Part shown: positions 17,636 to 26,840 of the stretch, one piece after another
Layout of the letters: every line of letters starts with the position of its first letter
Numbering within the stretch: the first letter of the stretch is position 1
From: CAYUPI01 sp964446585
GTDB lineage: Bacteria; Verrucomicrobiota; Verrucomicrobiia; Limisphaerales; UBA8199
Assembly: GCA_964446585.1 (NCBI GenBank)
Contig: CAYUPI010000034.1
Location: 1 to 61,407 of the forward strand
Direction of reading: 5' to 3'
DNA length: 61,407 nt
Notes under the pieces: generated by a model
Database searches by the model: none
Told to the model about the DNA's origin: nothing
What the model saw: the letters and a program-made list of their open reading frames with translations, nothing else
Translations under genes and position numbers: made by a program

Positions 17636-19945
17636 GTGAAGCTAAAACCGGTCAAGCGCGTCCCGGCCTGGATCGCGATGGGCGTGATCGTCGTCGTTTG
17701 CGCCCTCGACTGCCTGCGGTTGGACTTCCTCGAGCGCGTCGAGCGAATCACCTATGATCAGCGCGCCCGCCAGGCTCTCAGGTTCTCTGCTATCGTCGCG
17801 ACCAATTTAGGCTTCGTTTTTATCGACGAGAGCAGCATCGCCTTTGTGCGGACGAACAGCGTGCTTGGCTATCGGTTCGGATTGTATTGGCCGCGCCAGG
17901 TGTACGGGCGGCTGGTACACGAGCTCGCGGCCCAGGGCGCCAAAGCCGTTGCGTTCGATGTCATTTTTGGCGAACTTCGGCCCGATCACGCGCCGGTGAA
18001 CATGGCCGATGGCAGCTTCCCGGAGTCGGACGATTTTTTTGCCAGCCAGGTCCAGAGAGCGAGCAACGTGATCCTGGCCGTCACGAGCGACTTGAGGCTG
18101 CCGGATCTGTTCCGGACCAACGCACTGGCCCTCGGCGACATCTCGACCCAAAAAGATCCTGACGGCGTCTTACGTCGTGCCAAGGCTTTCACCATCTATC
18201 GCCGCTGGCATCCTCTCTTTGAGCAAGCTCAGCGGGAATTCGGGTTCGATTTGGACCAGGCAAGCATTGACCGGTGGAGCATCCTCCTGGCGCGCTCTGA
18301 CGGCGAACGAGTCAAAGTGCCATTGGACAAAGAAGGCAATTTTGACATGAAGGAATTTATCGGAAAGCAACTTCCCGCAGGCATGACCCCGAAAGCCAGG
18401 CCATTCACCGAAGAGCGGATCTGGAATATGGGGGTGATTTTGGCGGCGCAGCAACTGCAGCTCGATTTGAATCGCGCGGAAGTCGATTTGGCACGCGGCC
18501 GAATCACCTTCCGCGGAACTGGCGGTCTGGAACGGTTCCTGCCAGTGGATGCCGCAGGCTACTTTTACATTGATTGGTGCTTAGCCCCAAATCACCCGAG
18601 CCTGACGCAGGAGGCGATTCAAGACCTGTTGGTGCAGAATGCAGCGCGAGTCCCAGCGAACACAAACGAACTGGCGGCGCGATGGGCCGGCAAATTGGTC
18701 GTTGTGGGCTCCAGCGCAACGGGAAGCGACCTGACCGACCGCGGGGCGACGCCGCTGGCTGCGGATACACTATTGGTCAGCAAGCACTGGAATGTCGCGA
18801 ATTCAATACTCACGGGCCGTTTCGTCCGGCGCGCGCCCTTGTGGGAGGAATTAGCTTTGATCGTTGTGCTCGGGATCATCAGCGCGGTGTTGACCTTGGA
18901 GCTGCGCGTGCTGGTGGCCTCGGGCCTGGTGCTCCTGACTGGCCTCGCTTATGCCGCATTCGCCGTGGTCTTGTATGGCCGGACGCGCCACTGGGTTCCA
19001 CTGGTATTGCCTATCGGCGGCGCATTGCTGATGAACTACGTCTGCCTCGTGGCCTGGCGCGTCATTTTCGAACAAGCCGAAGTGCGGCGCGTGAAGGCAG
19101 TCTTTTCGAAAGTGGTCGCGCCCAAAATCATGAAAGAATTGCTCCATGCCGAATCCCTCTCCTTGAGCGGCGAGCGGCGCGAGGTGAGCGTGCTGTTCGC
19201 GGACATTCGTGGCTTCACCGAGCTGACCGACGTCACCCAGGAGCAGGCGGCGGCATACGTACGCGAGCATAACCTGCGTGGCGCGGCGGCGGAGGCCTGT
19301 ATTGATGAGCAAGCGCGTGAGACCCTGGACACGGTCAACCTATACTTGGGATTGGTGGCCGACATTATAATCAAGCAGGACGGCACACTGGACAAGTTCA
19401 TCGGGGATTGCGTGATGGCGTTTTGGGGCGCGCCAACCCCAAATCCGAGGCACGCGGTGGCCTGCGTCCGCGCCGCGATTGAGGCTCAGCGCGCAGTCGA
19501 GCAGTTGAACCGGCAGCGCGCCGCCGAAAACTTGCAGCGGGTCTTGGAAAATAAAGCCCGGCTTTCCGCCGGCTTGAAACCAATACAAATTCTGCCGCTG
19601 CTGCTGCTTGGCAGTGGAATCAACACCGGCATGGCGACTGCCGGTCTGATGGGATCGAAAGCCGAGCAGAAGAACTACACCGTGTTCGGCCGCGAGGTCA
19701 ACCTGGCCAGCCGCCTCGAGGGTCTCTCCGGCCACGGCCGCATCTTCATCAGCGAGCGCACTTTTGAACACTTGCGGCGTGATGATCCGGCGCTGGCGAC
19801 AACGTGCGCCCTCCAGCCCCCGCAAAAAATCAAAGGCATCAGCGGCGCCGTCAAGGTCTATGAAGTGCCTTGGCAACCGGCCAGCGGGCGAACGGAGGGC
19901 ATGCTCGTGGCAGCGAGTCTTGAAGCGATGTCTGCTCGTTCTTGA
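17636..19945 (+). CDS. CHASE2-domain class III adenylate/guanylate cyclase
   Basis: 769 residues from GTG 17636. One membrane anchor at residues 9-27 precedes a CHASE2 extracytoplasmic domain (about residues 35-380, with F-V-F-I-D-E-S-S-I and A-V-A-F-D-V-I-F). Three spans follow (about 398-485), then the cyclase domain: V-L-F-A-D-I-R-G-F-T (metal Asp), G-T-L-D-K-F-I-G-D-C-V-M-A-F-W-G-A-P (Lys for purine, second metal Asp) and F-G-R-E-V-N-L-A-S-R-L-E. The loop between the metal motifs is about 25 residues longer than usual. It is likely to make cAMP in response to a periplasmic cue, possibly through the FecR protein upstream. Confidence 0.92.
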   Translation: MKLKPVKRVPAWIAMGVIVVVCALDCLRLDFLERVERITYDQRARQALRFSAIVATNLGFVFIDESSIAFVRTNSVLGYRFGLYWPRQVYGRLVHELAAQGAKAVAFDVIFGELRPDHAPVNMADGSFPESDDFFASQVQRASNVILAVTSDLRLPDLFRTNALALGDISTQKDPDGVLRRAKAFTIYRRWHPLFEQAQREFGFDLDQASIDRWSILLARSDGERVKVPLDKEGNFDMKEFIGKQLPAGMTPKARPFTEERIWNMGVILAAQQLQLDLNRAEVDLARGRITFRGTGGLERFLPVDAAGYFYIDWCLAPNHPSLTQEAIQDLLVQNAARVPANTNELAARWAGKLVVVGSSATGSDLTDRGATPLAADTLLVSKHWNVANSILTGRFVRRAPLWEELALIVVLGIISAVLTLELRVLVASGLVLLTGLAYAAFAVVLYGRTRHWVPLVLPIGGALLMNYVCLVAWRVIFEQAEVRRVKAVFSKVVAPKIMKELLHAESLSLSGERREVSVLFADIRGFTELTDVTQEQAAAYVREHNLRGAAAEACIDEQARETLDTVNLYLGLVADIIIKQDGTLDKFIGDCVMAFWGAPTPNPRHAVACVRAAIEAQRAVEQLNRQRAAENLQRVLENKARLSAGLKPIQILPLLLLGSGINTGMATAGLMGSKAEQKNYTVFGREVNLASRLEGLSGHGRIFISERTFEHLRRDDPALATTCALQPPQKIKGISGAVKVYEVPWQPASGRTEGMLVAASLEAMSARS

Positions 19946-19976
19946 TCTCCCTTAGTCCCGGAAGAGATTTGAATTG

Positions 19977-20063
19977 GTAGGAGCCGACGTCAGGAGGCTC
20001 TGATCGAAAAATCCAAAATGCGAAACCCAAAATTGAACAGAGCCTTGTGACGGCGGCTCCTAC
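19977..20063. repeat. REP-like palindrome (GTAGGAGCCGACGT arms)
   Basis: Arms at 19977-20002 and 20038-20063 match as reverse complements at 23 of 26 positions, each with GTAGGAGCCG at the outer end and AGGCTCTG at the inner end. It sits between the convergent cyclase gene and the small secreted-protein gene. Same family as 39202-39268. Confidence 0.85.
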
Positions 20064-20090
20064 ATTGCCCTGTTGCACTAGACAGAGTTA

Positions 20091-20579
20091 CTACCGCTTC
20101 CTGTCTGCATGGTAGCGCCTGATCTGTCCAGGCTCACCCGACGCGTTCATGAGCACAGTGAAGGAGTCAGAACTAACCTCGCCAAGCGCCAGGACCGGCT
20201 TCAAGGTCATCGCAAAATACCAGACCTCTCCGGCGAGTCCGCGGAGGCGGCTCATCGAAAGCTCAGAAAACACCCATCGGATTTCATCACGGGTGAGCTT
20301 TCGCAGCTCCTTGCGCGCGGTTTCTTCCGCCCGCTCCAGGTTGAACGGGAGAGGCAAAGTCGGTTCCCATGCGCCGCCTCCCTCAGCGTCTTCAAAAGTC
20401 AGCGAGCTCAGGTACTGCTCGCCCTTCAATTCGAAAACGCGTGTCGCCATTTCCGGTCGAGGCACACTGACAATGCCTCCTTGAGGTTTCGACGGAAGGT
20501 CGCGCGGAGGCGTTTGGGCGAAGATAATTGCGGCACAGGAGAGGGCCGCACCGAGAGTCAGGAGCTTCAGATTACGCAT
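20091..20579 (-). CDS. Small secreted protein of unknown function
   Basis: 162 residues with a typical signal peptide (M-R-N-L-K-L-L-T-L-G-A-A, cleavage near F-A-Q-T). The mature part is amphipathic and mixed alpha/beta with a W-Y-F-A-M-T-L-K-P segment near the C-terminus, vaguely like small periplasmic PepSY-type folds, but I cannot place it. It stands alone between a REP palindrome and a 357-base empty region. Codon use looks like its neighbours. Confidence 0.6.
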   Translation of the reverse strand: MRNLKLLTLGAALSCAAIIFAQTPPRDLPSKPQGGIVSVPRPEMATRVFELKGEQYLSSLTFEDAEGGGAWEPTLPLPFNLERAEETARKELRKLTRDEIRWVFSELSMSRLRGLAGEVWYFAMTLKPVLALGEVSSDSFTVLMNASGEPGQIRRYHADRKR

Positions 20580-20936
20580 ATTCAGTTTGGGTTAGGCAAA
20601 TTGACGGGGAGCGCCAACCAGAGGTACGCGCGCTACTGCCACCATGAAAAAGACGGGTCAACGAATGTGGTGTCCTTGTTGAGTGGCGCGCGCTAAGTCC
20701 AGCTTGGCAAGCTCGCACTTGCCCCTTCTCTTGACCCGAGCAACAGAAGCGTCGGCACCAACTGGCGACAGGCGGTCATAAAACCGGAGGACCGCGGTCG
20801 TTCCGCAGAACCGCCCTGGCTTGTTCAACTGACATGTCCTTGAGACTCCGCATTACGAAAAAACTCACCGGTGCCGAGCCTAAGGGCTCCGGAATGCAAA
20901 CAGGATGGACTCGCGGCATCCGGTGCAGCTGCCTCG
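20580..20936. other. 357-base intergenic region without a recognisable gene
   Basis: No frame with convincing protein character, no tRNA-like fold and no clear palindrome was found. A frame starting at 20834 on the plus strand would run antisense into the gene at 20937-21599 and has shadow-like composition. The region presumably holds the promoters or 3' ends of its neighbours. Confidence 0.5.
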
Positions 20937-21599
20937 CTAGCTCTCATCTAAAGCTCCTGCTGAATAAACTAACTCTGTCCCCTCAGAAAAACCGCACCCA
21001 CGGCTTAACAGAGCCGCCACGGCCGCCGCGGTCCGATCGGGGTCGGAGGGGATACAGAAGGTCAGTGCATGGATACCCTGAACCACCTCGTCCTGCAGGG
21101 GTTGATAGCCGAATTCAGCAGCGATGCTCCGAATCGCCTGCAGCCGCTTTCGCCAGCCAGCGCCCTTGAAGTTGAAACAGATCATTTCTGGAGCCACCCC
21201 CATGCCATAGTGCTGCGAAAACTCGATATGCAGGAGAAGCTCATCCTTCGGGCGCGGTATCATGAGGAACCTCCGAACAAGTTGCTCAAATTCTCCTGCG
21301 AATCCTTGCCGCTTCTTGAGCGGCGGCCCCCCAGGGCCGATGAAAACGCAACCCCCATCTGCCGGTGGCATGCGTAGCATATCGAGAGAATGGTAGTCTG
21401 AGACTCGGTGAGGCTTGCACGTAACCCAATGCGAGGACATGAATTCGACGTCGGCGTCGGTGAGGATTCCCTCGCGCACCAACTCGTTCATCTCAACCTG
21501 CCGACCATCGGCCAACGAGCGCTGATACCCTGTGATTCTCATCAGGATCTCGTGCAATCTTCCTAGATCTCCTGAGAAAATGTCCTCTGAGTCTGGCAT
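20937..21599 (-). CDS. Hypothetical cytoplasmic protein
   Basis: 220 residues with no signal peptide. The N-terminal part is helical (L-G-R-L-H-E-I-L-M-R-I). A G-G-C-V-F-I-G-P-G-G-P-P segment near residue 85 has the look of a surface loop. The second half is alternating alpha/beta. I do not recognise the family. The short helical start and the middle L-T-D-A-D-V-E-F-M-S-S-H motif would suit an immunity- or SMI1-like fold, but this is a guess. No operon partner. Confidence 0.5.
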   Translation of the reverse strand: MPDSEDIFSGDLGRLHEILMRITGYQRSLADGRQVEMNELVREGILTDADVEFMSSHWVTCKPHRVSDYHSLDMLRMPPADGGCVFIGPGGPPLKKRQGFAGEFEQLVRRFLMIPRPKDELLLHIEFSQHYGMGVAPEMICFNFKGAGWRKRLQAIRSIAAEFGYQPLQDEVVQGIHALTFCIPSDPDRTAAAVAALLSRGCGFSEGTELVYSAGALDES

Positions 21600-21748
21600 G
21601 GTTCGCGGGACGAAAGCTAACTTAACTCTCAGCGACCACCGCAGAAGGCGACCTGCGCCGAAGCCACTGATCGCAAGATTACCCCCCGGAGCCCGAAAAC
21701 GGCAAGCGTGGCGGCTCGCTGGAGCAGAAGTCAGGCGACTAGGTCATA

Positions 21749-22009
21749 TCAACCTCCGGATTCTCGCTCCATCCGACGCCGAGACCACCAAACAGCCTCA
21801 AACGGTGAAAAGGCGACATCTCCTGGGATGGTCAGCGGCATCAAGAAATAATAGCCAGGGTGGGACTTATCATCATGGCCGTAACTACTCTGTCCCATCC
21901 GCACAGCTTTATCGTGACGCCCATTGGCCTCCTGGACCGCGCTATATGTCATGCAACCATTCGAGCTGACAAGAAGCGCAATCAACAAAAGGCTGATGTT
22001 AGTTTTCAT
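21749..22009 (-). CDS. Small lipoprotein, possibly YceK/YidQ-like
   Basis: 86 residues from ATG 22009 (MKTNISLLL); a longer frame from 22183 would overlap the S33 peptidase gene and hide the signal. The leader ends in V-S-S-N-G-C, an acceptable lipobox with Cys20. The mature part contains C-M-T-Y-S and a P-L-T-I-P-G-D-V-A-F-S-P-F-E-A-V block that resembles the D-x-x-F-x-P motif of YceK/YidQ lipoproteins. Probably membrane-anchored. Function unknown. Confidence 0.55.
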   Translation of the reverse strand: MKTNISLLLIALLVSSNGCMTYSAVQEANGRHDKAVRMGQSSYGHDDKSHPGYYFLMPLTIPGDVAFSPFEAVWWSRRRMERESGG

Positions 22010-22146
22010 GATGGTACGCTGCGGCCTGACGACAGAGCTCACGCAAGCCGGGCTGACGGCGTGATCCACGGAGGCGGAGTTGAGGTGGCCGTCCGGCATA
22101 AATTGTCGGTCTTTGCTGAGCGAAGGCAGCGATGGCGTCCTTGCAA

Positions 22147-23163
22147 TTAATCCTTCAAAAACTTGATGAGGCCGGTAAACCAAGTCGCCTGGTCGTCATA
22201 CATGCACAAGTGACTGCCGTTCGCACAATACAGATACCGGCCGTGTGGAAATTGTTTCGACATCCATTCCATGTGGGCGGGGTCCATCGTGTCGTAGCGC
22301 GCGCCGATGACCAACGTGGACACGGTAATCTTCGACAAATCTTTTGAGCGATCCCAATTCTCCAGCTTGCATCCTCCGGTCGAGCCCATCTCGCTCGGCC
22401 CTTGCATCGGGACGTAAACTTTCTTGTTGAGCCGCGCGAATGCCCGGTTCACGGGATCAGGCCATTGGTCAGGCGGCATGCGCAAGATGTGCTCGACATA
22501 GTAACTGCCCATCAACAACTCCATGTAGTGCGGGTTCTCGTAATCTTTCGCGGCTTCCAGCCGGAGAATCTCTTCCCTCACTTCCGACTTGATCGCTGGC
22601 ATCAGTTTCTCTTTGGCGTAAGCGTTGTAGGCCGGGATGCTCGACATCATGTCAGCGATAATCAAGCCCTTGAGATTTTTCTGATATTTGAGCGCGTATT
22701 CTATCGCGAGGATACCCCCCCATGAATGGCCGAGCAGATAGAAGTTGCCGTGGTTGAGTCCGAGGGCCTGGCGGACCTGTTCCACTTCTTCGACGAAGCG
22801 CGGCAGGTCCCAAAGCGAAGGTTCATCCGGCTGGTCGCTGTAAGCCGAGCCGAGCTGGTCGTAGTAATAATACTCAATGCCCGCCCCCGGAAAATAGCTG
22901 TCGCAGGACTCGAAGTATTCATGCGTAGCACCCGGCCCGCCATGCAGCAGCACCAGCTTGATCTTCGGATTGTTGCCCGCCCGTTTGGTCCAGACCTTGA
23001 ACTTGCCCTTCGGCGTCTGAATCTCAATCTGCCGGACCCCGCCGCTCAACACATCCTTGCGGCCGGTGTTATCGAAATAAGCGGCTACGTTCGTCGATGG
23101 CGCGGACATCGCAGCCGTACCAAAACAAAGCGAAGCAATGATTGTCAGGAAGGTCGAAGTCAT
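22147..23163 (-). CDS. Exported alpha/beta hydrolase, proline iminopeptidase-like (S33)
   Basis: 338 residues with a signal peptide (residues 1-20, ending M-S-A). The oxyanion motif is L-L-H-G-G-P-G, the nucleophile elbow is L-L-G-H-S-W-G-G, and a C-terminal N-G-S-H supplies the catalytic His; the acid Asp is probably in the G-A-R-Y-D-T segment. The H-G-G-P-G plus G-H-S-W-G-G pair is characteristic of prolyl aminopeptidases of family S33, which release N-terminal proline. Export suggests that it trims extracellular peptides. Monocistronic. Confidence 0.88.
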   Translation of the reverse strand: MTSTFLTIIASLCFGTAAMSAPSTNVAAYFDNTGRKDVLSGGVRQIEIQTPKGKFKVWTKRAGNNPKIKLVLLHGGPGATHEYFESCDSYFPGAGIEYYYYDQLGSAYSDQPDEPSLWDLPRFVEEVEQVRQALGLNHGNFYLLGHSWGGILAIEYALKYQKNLKGLIIADMMSSIPAYNAYAKEKLMPAIKSEVREEILRLEAAKDYENPHYMELLMGSYYVEHILRMPPDQWPDPVNRAFARLNKKVYVPMQGPSEMGSTGGCKLENWDRSKDLSKITVSTLVIGARYDTMDPAHMEWMSKQFPHGRYLYCANGSHLCMYDDQATWFTGLIKFLKD

Positions 23164-23231
23164 TGTTCAGGAGTTATGATCAAGTGAAAATAGCGACACG
23201 CCAATTTTCGGTCTATTCATCGCGTCCTCCC

Positions 23232-23257
23232 ATCCTGTTCATCCTGTTCATCCTGTC
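23232..23257. repeat. Short tandem repeat of ATCCTGTTC
   Basis: Three consecutive units, ATCCTGTTC, ATCCTGTTC and ATCCTGTC, lie in the gap between the divergent S33 and coaD genes. It is too short and too simple for a CRISPR, and could be a remnant of a dispersed spacer repeat. Confidence 0.6.
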
Positions 23258-23386
23258 AATGCTTTCGTCCCCGCTGTGATCTCTCCGTTCCCTGTGATTG
23301 ACGTGCTTTCTACTTTCTGCTCGCTGCTTTCCGCTTCGCGTGTAATTGATTGTCGGCCCGAGTCTGCTCTGTTACGTTCACCTCCC

Positions 23387-23875
23387 ATGCGCACGGCGAT
23401 TTACCCGGGAAGTTTCGATCCACTCACCAACGGCCACCTGGATGTGATCCAGCGTGCAACGAAATTGTTCGAGCGCGTGATTGTGGCCGTGGCCGCCAGC
23501 GAGAGCAAACAGCCGTTGTTCGGCCTGGAGGAGCGGGTGCAACTGGTAGCGCACGGGGTGCGGCATCTGCCGAGTGTGGAGGCGGATTCCTTTGACGGTT
23601 TGCTCGTCAGCTACGTGGAGCGGCGCGGCGCGCACGCGGTCGTGCGCGGGCTGCGCGCGATTTCCGACTTTGAATTTGAATTCCAGATGGCTTTGATGAA
23701 TCGTAAATTGAACGAGCGCATCGAGACGATTTTTATGATGCCCAAGGACACTTACACTTTCCTCAGCTCGCGAATCGTAAAGGAAATCGCGCGCCTGGGA
23801 GGCGACGTCAGCGCGTTCGTGCCGGCGCACGTGCGGACGGCGCTGGTGGAGAAATTCAAACTGACGCCGGCTTAG
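23387..23875 (+). CDS. coaD: Phosphopantetheine adenylyltransferase
   Basis: 162 residues, the normal length, when started at ATG 23387 (MRTAIYPGSFDPLTNGH); the longer open frame upstream is spurious. CoaD transfers AMP from ATP to 4'-phosphopantetheine in the fourth step of coenzyme A synthesis. Motifs: Y-P-G-S-F-D-P-L-T-N-G-H (nucleotide-binding T/HxGH), V-V-R-G-L-R-A-I-S-D-F-E-F-E, and T-F-L-S-S-R-I-V-K-E (ISSTxxR). First gene of an operon with yceD, rpmF, plsX and fabH. Confidence 0.97.
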   Translation: MRTAIYPGSFDPLTNGHLDVIQRATKLFERVIVAVAASESKQPLFGLEERVQLVAHGVRHLPSVEADSFDGLLVSYVERRGAHAVVRGLRAISDFEFEFQMALMNRKLNERIETIFMMPKDTYTFLSSRIVKEIARLGGDVSAFVPAHVRTALVEKFKLTPA

Positions 23876-23886
23876 TCGGGGGATTT

Positions 23887-24375
23887 ATGTCATTAGCGGT
23901 TAATTTGCGCCACCTGGCGGCGCACAGTCTCCGGCTGCAAGGCGAATTGCCCGTGGCGGACCTGGACATTGATACAAGGGACGAGATGATCCAGCTCGAC
24001 GGCCCCCTGCGGTATGATCTGGAAGTCGAGCAACTCGAAGGCGGTTTGCTGCTGCAGGGCGATTTGGGCTTGCGCCTGCAATGCTCCTGCGTCAGGTGTC
24101 TCAAACCGTTCGAGCATCGCCTCGAGTTGAAAGACTGGACGTGCCACGTGCCGTTGCGCGACGAGGAAGCCGCGCCGGTGGTGAACGATTGCGTGGACTT
24201 GACGCCGTTTCTGCGGGAAGATATTCTGCTCGCGTTTCCACAACATCCGTTGTGTGAACCGGAATGCCGGGGTCAGCCAGGGGTGGAATCCGGCCCAGCC
24301 AACAAAAGCGGCGGCGCCAATCAGTCCGAAGTGAGTTCGCACGCCTGGGCGGAGTTGAACAAACTGAAATTTTGA
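23887..24375 (+). CDS. yceD: YceD/DUF177 family protein
   Basis: 162 residues, 11 bases after coaD, with a GGGGG ribosome site. It has the DUF177 pattern of paired cysteines (L-Q-C-S-C-V-R-C-L) around residues 62-68 and a later C-E-P-E-C-R-G near residue 122. The family is almost always upstream of rpmF and is linked in bacteria and plastids to 23S rRNA processing and accumulation. Its position here matches that exactly. Confidence 0.88.
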   Translation: MSLAVNLRHLAAHSLRLQGELPVADLDIDTRDEMIQLDGPLRYDLEVEQLEGGLLLQGDLGLRLQCSCVRCLKPFEHRLELKDWTCHVPLRDEEAAPVVNDCVDLTPFLREDILLAFPQHPLCEPECRGQPGVESGPANKSGGANQSEVSSHAWAELNKLKF

Positions 24376-24392
24376 ACATTTCGAATTAATAT

Positions 24393-24581
24393 ATGGGTGT
24401 TCCAAAGCGAAAACCGTCGAGAAGCCGACAACGCATGCGCCGGGCTTATAACAGCGTTCTGCGGCTGCCCCAATTAAGCACTTGCCCGCAGTGCGCCGCT
24501 CCGTACGTGCCGCATCGGGTGTGCCCGGCCTGCGGTTATTACAAGGGGCGCCAGGTGATTTCGGTGACCGCGGGCGGTTGA
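24393..24581 (+). CDS. rpmF: 50S ribosomal protein L32
   Basis: 62 residues with the canonical start M-G-V-P-K-R-K-P-S-R-S-R-Q-R-M-R-R and two zinc-knuckle pairs, C-P-Q-C and C-P-A-C. L32 sits in the large subunit near the peptidyl-transferase region. It lies 17 bases after yceD and about 50 bases before plsX, the conserved order that joins ribosome and fatty-acid synthesis genes. Confidence 0.97.
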   Translation: MGVPKRKPSRSRQRMRRAYNSVLRLPQLSTCPQCAAPYVPHRVCPACGYYKGRQVISVTAGG

Positions 24582-24634
24582 TCCTCTCTTTCCAGGACGC
24601 AGAACAGGAGTCCGCCGCGCGCTGTCCATCTTTT

Positions 24635-25681
24635 ATGCGAATTGCAGTGGATGTGATGGGTGGCGACCATGGCTGTGGCGTGGTCATCGAAGGCGCCCGT
24701 CGCGCCCTCCAGGCCGATCGCAGAATCGACGCGCTTTACCTGGTCGGCAATCAAACGGCGATTCATGCCGCCCTGCCGGCGCGCGGCTTCCGCGATCATC
24801 GGATGCGCGTCGTACACGCCAGCGAGGTGTTGACCATGGACGACAAACCCGCGACCGCCGTCCGGAAGAAGAAAGATTGCTCTATTGCGCGGGCGGTCGA
24901 GCTGGTTCACGAGGGCAAAGCCGACGCAGTCGTTTCACTGGGCAACACCGGAGGCATTTTCACGGCCGCAACCTTCAAGCTGGGCCGGATTCCCGGCGTG
25001 GACCGTGGCGGAATTGCGACGGTTATTCCAACGCCGGACAATGAATTTGTGCTGCTGGATTCAGGGGCAAACATCGAGTGCAAGCCGATGCACCTGGTCC
25101 ATTATGCCGTCATGGGCAGCATTTATTCGCGCGAGATTCTGGGCTACAAGAATCCGCGCGTCGGCATCCTGAGCATCGGCACCGAGGACAACAAAGGCAA
25201 CGATCTGACCCTCGAGGCGTTGAGACTCTGCAAACAGCTTGATCTGAATTTCGTCGGCAATGTGGAAGGTCACGATCTATTCAAGAGCAGAGTCGAGGTC
25301 GTGGTCTGTGACGGTTTCGTCGGCAATATCGTACTGAAGACCTGCGAGAGCCTGGCCGTCGGCATCTTCACCATGCTCCGGCGCGAACTCAAAGCCAACC
25401 TGGGACGAAAGCTCGGCGCTTTGCTGGCGCAGAACGCGTTTCGCACCATTCGCCGACGAATGGACCCCGAGGCCTATGGCGGCGCGCTGCTGCTTGGCTT
25501 CAATGGCCCGGTGATGAAAGCCCACGGCGGCGCCCGCGAGCGGGCCATCGCCAGCGCAATGCGCGTCACGACTGAAACGCTCCAGCATCGACTTAACCAA
25601 CTTATCGCCCAGGAGATCGCGCGCGCCAACGAACGCCTGGCCGCTGTCCAACGGCCCGACTCCACAACCGTGGCCGCATGA
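24635..25681 (+). CDS. plsX: Phosphate acyltransferase PlsX
   Basis: 348 residues from ATG 24635 (MRIAVDVMGGDHG), which is the true family start; an earlier frame begins inside rpmF. PlsX converts acyl-ACP to acyl-phosphate for phosphatidic acid synthesis at the membrane surface. Motifs include V-D-V-M-G-G-D, V-S-L-G-N-T-G-G, L-S-I-G-T-E-D-N-K-G-N and C-D-G-F-V-G-N-I-V-L-K. It overlaps fabH by four bases (ATGA), indicating coupled translation. Confidence 0.96.
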   Translation: MRIAVDVMGGDHGCGVVIEGARRALQADRRIDALYLVGNQTAIHAALPARGFRDHRMRVVHASEVLTMDDKPATAVRKKKDCSIARAVELVHEGKADAVVSLGNTGGIFTAATFKLGRIPGVDRGGIATVIPTPDNEFVLLDSGANIECKPMHLVHYAVMGSIYSREILGYKNPRVGILSIGTEDNKGNDLTLEALRLCKQLDLNFVGNVEGHDLFKSRVEVVVCDGFVGNIVLKTCESLAVGIFTMLRRELKANLGRKLGALLAQNAFRTIRRRMDPEAYGGALLLGFNGPVMKAHGGARERAIASAMRVTTETLQHRLNQLIAQEIARANERLAAVQRPDSTTVAA

Positions 25682-26715
25682 GCTCATCCCCCGCTGCCAG
25701 GTTCAAAAATCCTCGGGCGAAATACAATTTCCAGGGTCGAACCTGCTCGGTGACCGGCGTCGGTTCCTACGTCCCGGCCAAAATCCTGACCAACGCCGAT
25801 CTGGAAAAAATGGTGGACACCACGGATGAATGGATCACCACGCGCACGGGGATCAAGGAACGCCGATTGGCCGCCAAGGACGAGTTTACCTCGGACCTCG
25901 CCACCCAGGCGGCGTTGCGCGCGATGCTCAAGGCCGATGTTACGGCTGAACAGATCGATCTCATCCTCGTCGCAACCATCACGCCCGACATGCCATTCCC
26001 CTCGACCTCGTGCATCGTGCAACAAAAGCTCGGCGCGCAACGCGCCGCCGCGTTCGACCTGCAGGCGGCTTGCTCGGGGTTCATATTTGGACTCGAAGTC
26101 GCGCAGCAATTCATTATGTCGCGCACGTACGACACTGTGCTGGTGGTAGGCGCGGAGAAACTTTCGTCAATCGTGGATTGGGAGGACCGAAGCACATGCG
26201 TGCTCTTTGGTGACGGCGCAGGTGCGGCGGTGCTGCAAAACCGGCCCAACGCGCACGGGCTGCTCACCGCGGTGATGGGGTCCGACGGCGAGAAAGCCGA
26301 TTTGCTGTTTATGCCCGGGGGCGGCAGCCGGTGCCCAGCCACCGCCCAGTCAGTCGCCTCGCGCTTGCATTATTTGCGAATGGAAGGCAAAGGCACGTTC
26401 AAGAACGCGGTGCAAGCGATGCAGACCGCGGCGGAAGAATCCCTGCGCCGCTGTGAAATCGACATCTCCAAAATCAAGTGCGTCATTCCGCATCAGGCCA
26501 ACCGCCGCATCATCGAGGCGGTGGGTGAGCGACTGGGCGCCCGGCCGGAACAGCTTTTCGTCAATGTCCATAAGTACGGGAACACCTCCGCCGCATCGGT
26601 GGCAATTGCGCTGGACGAGGCCGTCAGCTCGGGGCGTGTGCAGCGAGGCGATCTAATCCTGCTGGTTGTTTTTGGCGCGGGGCTGACATGGGGAGCTGCG
26701 GTAATTGAATGGTAA
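25678..26715 (+). CDS. fabH: Beta-ketoacyl-ACP synthase III
   Basis: 345 residues with an extra 20-residue N-terminal tail before the usual core. The triad is complete: Cys in Q-A-A-C-S-G-F, His in I-P-H-Q-A-N-R-R and Asn in Y-G-N-T-S-A-A-S, plus the G-D-G-A-G-A-A-V motif. FabH condenses acetyl-CoA or branched primers with malonyl-ACP to start fatty-acid synthesis. Last gene of the coaD operon, overlapping plsX. Confidence 0.96.
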   Translation: MSSSPAARFKNPRAKYNFQGRTCSVTGVGSYVPAKILTNADLEKMVDTTDEWITTRTGIKERRLAAKDEFTSDLATQAALRAMLKADVTAEQIDLILVATITPDMPFPSTSCIVQQKLGAQRAAAFDLQAACSGFIFGLEVAQQFIMSRTYDTVLVVGAEKLSSIVDWEDRSTCVLFGDGAGAAVLQNRPNAHGLLTAVMGSDGEKADLLFMPGGGSRCPATAQSVASRLHYLRMEGKGTFKNAVQAMQTAAEESLRRCEIDISKIKCVIPHQANRRIIEAVGERLGARPEQLFVNVHKYGNTSAASVAIALDEAVSSGRVQRGDLILLVVFGAGLTWGAAVIEW

Positions 26716-26840
26716 GAGCGACTGAAATCACGCGTCATGGCAGGTCGGGAATTTCGCGCTTTCAGGTCGGTATTAGTCCCGATTTGCGGTACAAATTCCC
26801 ATTGACGGCATGGGCTATTGTGCTATCGTTTTGATGCTGT

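Noticed and set aside
20834..21169. Possible plus-strand gene in the gap before 20937
   Set aside because: Runs antisense into the 20937-21599 gene and has Arg/Pro-rich shadow composition; no ribosome site.
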